From an uncultured Balneolaceae bacterium (lineage in GTDB: Bacteria; Bacteroidota; Rhodothermia; Balneolales; Balneolaceae), in contig CALJMB010000077.1 of assembly GCA_937982515.1 (NCBI GenBank), positions 1 through 10,126 of the forward strand: 10,126 nucleotides of DNA, read 5' to 3'. The position numbers and the translations under genes were made by a program. This document shows positions 7,907-10,126 of this stretch, in pieces. The notes under the pieces were generated by a model. The model was not told the origin of the DNA, did no database searches, and saw nothing but the letters and a program-made list of their open reading frames with translations. Within the stretch, counting starts at the first letter, position 1, and the number at the start of each line of letters is the position of its first letter.

Positions 7907-7942
7907 AACCACCCGCTCTGTAGCTTCTCAGAGCGGGTGGTT
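7907..7942 (+). terminator. Strong 14-bp hairpin, possible intrinsic terminator
   Basis: AACCACCCGCTCTG (7907-7920) and CAGAGCGGGTGGTT (7929-7942) pair perfectly around the 8-base loop TAGCTTCT. On the plus strand it is followed by CTTCCCTTTATC, a poor U-tract, so termination is plausible but not certain. It lies about 300 bases after the SDR stop, which is far for that gene's own terminator; an undetected small RNA ending here is possible. Confidence 0.55.
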
Positions 7943-7997
7943 CTTCCCTTTATCGTTTGGGCAAGCCCTATACAAGTACTGCAACCATGGGGTGTCG

Positions 7998-8052
7998 GTC
8001 AGAACTTGCACAAGGTTTGCACAGTACTTGGTCAGGACTTGGTCCCTGTTTG
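7998..8052 (+). repeat. Imperfect tandem repeat, five units of 11 bp
   Basis: Consecutive units are GTCAGAACTTG (7998-8008), CACAAGGTTTG (8009-8019), CACAGTACTTG (8020-8030), GTCAGGACTTG (8031-8041) and GTCCCTGTTTG (8042-8052). All end in TTG and share the pattern NNCNNNNYTTG (position 3 is C or G-free in each). GCACACGTTTG (8057-8067) is a possible sixth unit after a 4-base insertion. An 11-bp period is not a multiple of three, so this is not a coding repeat; it is close to one helical turn. CAAGTACTG at 7973-7981 is the inverse of part of unit three. Confidence 0.6.
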
Positions 8053-8220
8053 GGACGCACACGTTTGCGCAAGATTGGGGGCCCGGGGGGCAAAAAAGTA
8101 CGTGGGACAGGCCAGGGAAAACGGTACAGGTCTTCCTCTGCATTATCTCATTGATTTTCCAATCAGCTAATGACTACGCAACTTATTTTGTATCCTTCGT
8201 GTGTTTGTGGTTATCCCAGG

Positions 8221-8234
8221 CAGGTTATAACCTG
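8221..8234. promoter_or_regulatory. Perfect 14-bp palindrome upstream of the DinB-like gene
   Basis: CAGGTTATAACCTG is a perfect dyad ending 85 bases before the start codon. Its shape suits a dimeric regulator, but no regulator gene is adjacent. It lies just upstream of the possible promoter at 8265-8293. Confidence 0.4.
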
Positions 8235-8264
8235 AAAATTTATTCTTCGGCTTCTGACATAGCG

Positions 8265-8293
8265 TTGTCAATGCCGGGTTTATCTTGTATGTA
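8265..8293 (+). promoter_or_regulatory. Possible promoter of the DinB-like gene
   Basis: TTGTCA (8265-8270) is a 5-of-6 match to a -35 box, followed after 17 bases by TATGTA (8288-8293), a poor -10 box. The position suits a transcript beginning ~20 bases before the start codon. This is weak evidence. Confidence 0.22.
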
Positions 8294-8319
8294 AACCTAA
8301 AATAAATCTGTATATCGTT

Positions 8320-8853
8320 ATGCAAGAAAATAAATTGACCGATCAAAAAGTGACAACTAATGCCAATTCCACTCAGATAATAGGCCGGGATGATCTGCTC
8401 AGGCACTGGCAGGGACACCGGAGCCTGACCCGCCGGGTGATCGAAGCCTTTCCTGCGGATAAGCTTTTCAATTATTCCATTGGTGGGATGCGTCCTTTTG
8501 CGGAACTGGCTCTGGAGATGATTCGTATAGCTGCACCGGGCGCCCGGGGCATAGCTACCGGTGAATGGAATGCATTCGGCGAAATTATGGATGATTCCGT
8601 TACAACTTCTCCTGAAACAAAAGAAGAGCTCCTGGAGCTCTGGGACTGGAGCACCGGTCAAATCAACACCTACTGGTCTCAGATTCCGGAGGGACGCTTT
8701 CAGGAATCTGATGTGGCTTTTGGACAGTACGAAGGAAAAACCTGGTGGCACCTCTTCTATTTCATCGACAATGAAATTCACCATCGTGGACAGGGTTATG
8801 TATACCTGCGTTCGCTGGGGATTGAACCGCCCTACTTCTGGGAGCGGGGGTGA
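8320..8853 (+). CDS. DinB-family protein (177 aa), lacking two usual metal-binding histidines
   Basis: The protein matches the DinB/YfiT-like four-helix bundle superfamily, whose members usually bind a divalent metal through three histidines and include thiol transferases and proteins of unknown role. Supporting segments are FNYSIGGMRPFAELALEM (50-67), the LWDWSTGQINTYWSQIP helix (107-123) and the C-terminal IDNEIHHRGQGYVYLRSLG (149-167). In canonical members the C-terminal motif is HEIHHRGQ; here the first ligand position is N151, with H155 kept, and the helix-two histidine position appears to be E66. Metal binding is therefore doubtful or rearranged. From memory, related proteins in Bacteroidota share the IDNEIHHRGQ form, so this may mark a subfamily and not decay. 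Start is the ATG at 8320, with no Shine-Dalgarno sequence. Function is not assignable. Confidence 0.85.
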   Translation: MQENKLTDQKVTTNANSTQIIGRDDLLRHWQGHRSLTRRVIEAFPADKLFNYSIGGMRPFAELALEMIRIAAPGARGIATGEWNAFGEIMDDSVTTSPETKEELLELWDWSTGQINTYWSQIPEGRFQESDVAFGQYEGKTWWHLFYFIDNEIHHRGQGYVYLRSLGIEPPYFWERG

Positions 8854-9124
8854 GTATATCCTGTTTCTTTATAATTCTTCCCACCCCTGGAAGGGTTCCA
8901 AACCCTGCCAGGGGTGAAACAGGGCAGATATTCTGGTCTGACGGGGCAATTGAAGTTTTATGCCGGAGGCACAGGCTGCATTCGGACAGAGCGCAACAGC
9001 CCTGTTGTGTGATAGAGAGGATGACTCCAGATGATCCCTAAACGGGCAACCCGGGTGGAGGACAAGAAGCACTGACAGCTTTACCAGAACAACGTATATT
9101 AGGTTTTAATATAAAAAGTGATCC
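8854..9124. other. Spacer between DinB-like and DUF6157 genes
   Basis: This 271-base spacer holds one strong palindromic element (8882-8916) and otherwise no gene, terminator with a U-tract, or promoter that I can defend. The 40 bases before the next start are A/T rich (near 9090-9120) and probably contain its promoter. Confidence 0.45.
8882..8916. repeat. 35-base imperfect palindrome (REP-like hairpin)
   Basis: CACCCCTGG (8882-8890) pairs with CCAGGGGTG (8908-8916), and AGGGTT (8892-8897) with AACCCT (8901-8906), leaving one mismatch and a 3-base loop CCA. No T-run follows on either strand, so it is not a standard terminator. It begins 28 bases after the DinB-like stop and may still protect or end that mRNA. 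Confidence 0.6.
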
Positions 9125-9532
9125 ATGAAAACTACCAACTATTACAACACATTTATTGAAGTTGCGGAAGATTGCCCCGTAGAGTCGGCTGAAGTACCGC
9201 CCCTTCGGGATAGTAAAAGCGTGGTGCGTACACAGTATGAAATGATTTCAGAGCATCCTTATACCTATACTTCTGACGATGTTCTGTTTGCCATTCATGC
9301 CGAGAAACATGAAATCCCTCCGGAGCAGCAAACAGCCGGACGGGAACAATTCTTTTCAAAAGGCAGAGCCTGCCTGCGTTCATCAGCACTTGGCAAGCGG
9401 TATGGATGGGGTATTCACTTCGACGCGGAAGGCAAGATGGCTATATATGGGATTGGTTCTGATAAATACCACGAGCTGAAAAATGATACAAATGTGAAAC
9501 ATCTGAAGGCTATGCGCTCCAGACGGGGATAA
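9125..9532 (+). CDS. DUF6157 family protein (135 aa)
   Basis: I recognise this as a DUF6157 protein, a small conserved bacterial family with no known function. The sequence carries the pattern I associate with it along nearly its whole length: N-terminal NYYNTFIEVAEDCPV (5-19), EVPP (23-26), QYEMI (37-41), YTYTSDDVLF (46-55), FFSKGRACLRSSALGKRYGW (76-95) and C-terminal KHLKAMRSRRG (125-135). There is no signal peptide or membrane segment, so it should be cytoplasmic. The conserved Arg/Lys/Tyr cluster at 81-98 is the most invariant part and a candidate ligand or nucleic-acid surface, which is inference. The ATG at 9125 follows AAAAAGTGATCC, a weak upstream context typical of this window. It is an apparent single-gene unit with 271 bases before and 212 after. 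Confidence 0.85.
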   Translation: MKTTNYYNTFIEVAEDCPVESAEVPPLRDSKSVVRTQYEMISEHPYTYTSDDVLFAIHAEKHEIPPEQQTAGREQFFSKGRACLRSSALGKRYGWGIHFDAEGKMAIYGIGSDKYHELKNDTNVKHLKAMRSRRG

Positions 9533-9744
9533 CCACAAAAGCAGGGAAGGCGAATGGGGGATTAAGAAAAGATATGACTGGGCAGATGGACACAGATGGA
9601 AGGGTGGCTGCTTCTCATCTCAAACTCCCATTAAAGTTATGATTGAATCATAACAGCCTGAACGGAAACGTAGGCCAGGAATATTATTGTTTTGTCATTG
9701 TATGCCAGGAACATCAACCCAAAAAAGAGCATAGGGTATGTATT
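9533..9744. other. Spacer with degenerate repeats and a dyad
   Basis: It begins with ATAACCACAAA (9529-9539, overlapping the DUF6157 stop), the reverse complement of TTTGTGGTTAT at 8204-8214. CAGATGGA occurs twice at a 10-base period (9583-9590, 9593-9600). The perfect dyad at 9636-9654 follows. No gene is seen. Confidence 0.45.
9636..9654. promoter_or_regulatory. Perfect 19-bp dyad upstream of the DUF4177-like gene
   Basis: GTTATGATTGAATCATAAC has two 9-base arms, exactly complementary, around a single central G. It ends 90 bases before the start codon. The length and one-base centre suit an operator for a dimeric repressor better than a transcript hairpin. No regulator gene is nearby. Confidence 0.5.
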
Positions 9745-9990
9745 ATGAGTGATAATCCCAGAATATATCCAAGTCCCAACGATCCTGCCATCCCGCATAC
9801 GCCTATGGTATTTGAGGAAGAGAAGATTACAGTAGAATACAAGCACGTTAAACGCAATATGCAAACCGGGAGGCCACTTTCAGAAGAGGAGTTAAATAAA
9901 CTTGGAGAAGAGCGGTGGGATCTAGTTACCGTATTTCCCTATCAGTTTGTGCTTCACTACTATTTTAAGCGGCTGAGGTCTGATAAGTGA
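9745..9990 (+). CDS. Small DUF4177-like protein (81 aa)
   Basis: The C-terminal two thirds resemble DUF4177-type small proteins: EYKHVKRNMQTGRPLSEEEL (31-50) followed by NKLGEERWDLVTVFPY (51-66) and YYFKR (72-76), that is a strand, a helix with LNxLGxxGW-like spacing, then a strand ending in an aromatic-FKR tail. The family is common in bacteria and has no settled function. The residue usually glycine in GEEGW is R57 here (GEERW). I start at the ATG at 9745; the frame stays open back to a TTG at 9643, but that extension falls inside the 19-bp dyad and looks non-coding. There is no membrane segment. Upstream AGGG is too far from the start to be a good ribosome site. Confidence 0.7.
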   Translation: MSDNPRIYPSPNDPAIPHTPMVFEEEKITVEYKHVKRNMQTGRPLSEEELNKLGEERWDLVTVFPYQFVLHYYFKRLRSDK

Positions 9991-10126
9991 GGAGTGAAAG
10001 GCGAGAAGTGAGGCGGACCGTCCTCTGTGATTCTCAGTGTCTCCGCTGTGGAACTCTGCGGTACAACCTTTTGGCGAATGATCAGGGGATCGAAGTATTT
10101 ATCCCTCTGTCTCCTTCCCCATATCC
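9991..10126. other. Non-coding tail with decayed repeat sequence
   Basis: Just after the last stop is a purine-rich run of GTGAGGAGTGAAAGG type (9987-10014), then a degenerate series CTCTGTGAT, TCTCAGTGT, CTCCGCTGTGGAA, CTCTGCGGT (about 10022-10062). These resemble decayed short tandem units that I recall from spacers of many genomes. No reading frame, tRNA or terminator is visible before the window ends. Confidence 0.45.

Larger units (their letters stand above)
7896..8182 (+). repeat. Direct repeat AATGAYTRCGCAAC bracketing the hairpin and the 11-bp repeats
   Basis: AATGATTGCGCAAC (7896-7909) and AATGACTACGCAAC (8169-8182) agree in 12 of 14 bases and enclose the 7907-7942 hairpin and the tandem block. 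The pair could be old ends of a small inserted unit or an unrelated recurring motif. Confidence 0.35.
7600..8319. other. 720-base gene-free region packed with palindromes and degenerate repeats
   Basis: The overlapping frames here (longest 196 codons, plus) give Cys/Ser/Arg-rich sequence without motifs and cross hairpins and tandem repeats, so I call none of them. In order the region holds: an 11-bp direct repeat ACTGAGAGAAG (7663-7673, 7679-7689), three short palindromes (7740-7823), an ACTCACGACTCATAAC-like stretch (7855-7880), a strong hairpin (7907-7942), an 11-bp-period repeat block (7998-8052), a G-rich run (about 8075-8090), a degenerate TCCTTCGTGTGTTTGTGGTTAT stretch (8193-8214) and a perfect palindrome (8221-8234). 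Confidence 0.7.

Noticed and set aside
7903..7948. Integron attC site at the 14-bp hairpin
   Set aside because: The ends GCGCAAC and GTTCTTC do not fit the RYYYAAC/GTTRRRY core pair, and there is no integrase or cassette array.
7704..8294. 196-codon plus-strand open frame after the SDR, plus shorter frames on both strands
   Set aside because: It passes through a perfect hairpin, palindromes and the 11-bp repeat, is Cys/Ser/Arg rich and has no domain; it is open by chance.
8167..8784. 205-codon minus-strand frame opposite the DinB-like gene
   Set aside because: It is the antisense shadow of a gene with clear family motifs.
9643..9744. 34-residue N-terminal extension of the DUF4177-like protein from a TTG
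   Set aside because: The extension begins inside a perfect dyad and its translation (Cys/Val/Gln-rich) shows no link to the conserved core; the ATG at 9745 fits better.
1..10126. CRISPR array, tRNA, rRNA, prophage or defence operon
   Set aside because: I found no regularly spaced long identical repeats, no tRNA arm pattern in the spacers, and no phage, nuclease or toxin-antitoxin signatures.

Overview
The window most resembles a chromosomal segment of a member of the Bacteroidota/Balneolota/Rhodothermota group. Three things point that way: none of the seven complete genes has a convincing Shine-Dalgarno sequence before its start, the small conserved genes (a DUF6157 protein, a DinB-like protein with an IDNEIHHRGQ motif) are of types I associate with that group, and the gene-poor spacers carry many short palindromes and decayed repeats. 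The placement rests on recall and motif reading, not on a search. No phage, plasmid, CRISPR, rRNA or tRNA feature was seen.

Layout. (1) 1-1640, minus: the first ~546 residues of an MsbA-type ABC exporter, with one membrane domain and one ATPase domain; its C-terminus lies beyond base 1. (2) 1641-2220: a 580-base spacer with no convincing gene and a split inverted repeat. (3) 2221-4153, minus: a two-gene signalling unit, a soluble PAS-PAS-HisKA-HATPase histidine kinase followed 25 bases later by a stand-alone receiver protein. (4) 4154-4520: a divergent intergenic region. (5) 4521-6617, plus: a second soluble sensor kinase of another class (PAS-PAS-GAF-HisKA_2-HATPase) with no adjacent response regulator. 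(6) 6618-6909: a spacer with a 12-bp inverted repeat and a possible decayed reading frame. (7) 6910-7599, plus: a short-chain dehydrogenase/reductase. (8) 7600-8319: a 720-base gene-free stretch rich in palindromes, with a strong 14-bp hairpin and an 11-bp-period tandem repeat. (9) 8320-9990, plus: three small separately spaced genes, a DinB-fold protein that appears to lack two of its usual metal ligands, a DUF6157 protein and an 81-residue DUF4177-like protein. (10) 9991-10126: non-coding tail.

How the genes relate. The minus-strand kinase and receiver are probably co-transcribed and form a phosphotransfer pair; since the receiver has no output domain, it should act through protein contact or pass phosphate onward. 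The second kinase diverges from this unit and may share its control region. No direct link can be shown between the signalling genes and the ABC exporter, SDR, DinB-like or DUF genes. The coding content looks like ordinary housekeeping and sensory genes. The least explained material is non-coding: the 11-bp repeat block and its surroundings at 7896-8182, and two perfect dyads that sit a similar distance upstream of two small genes.
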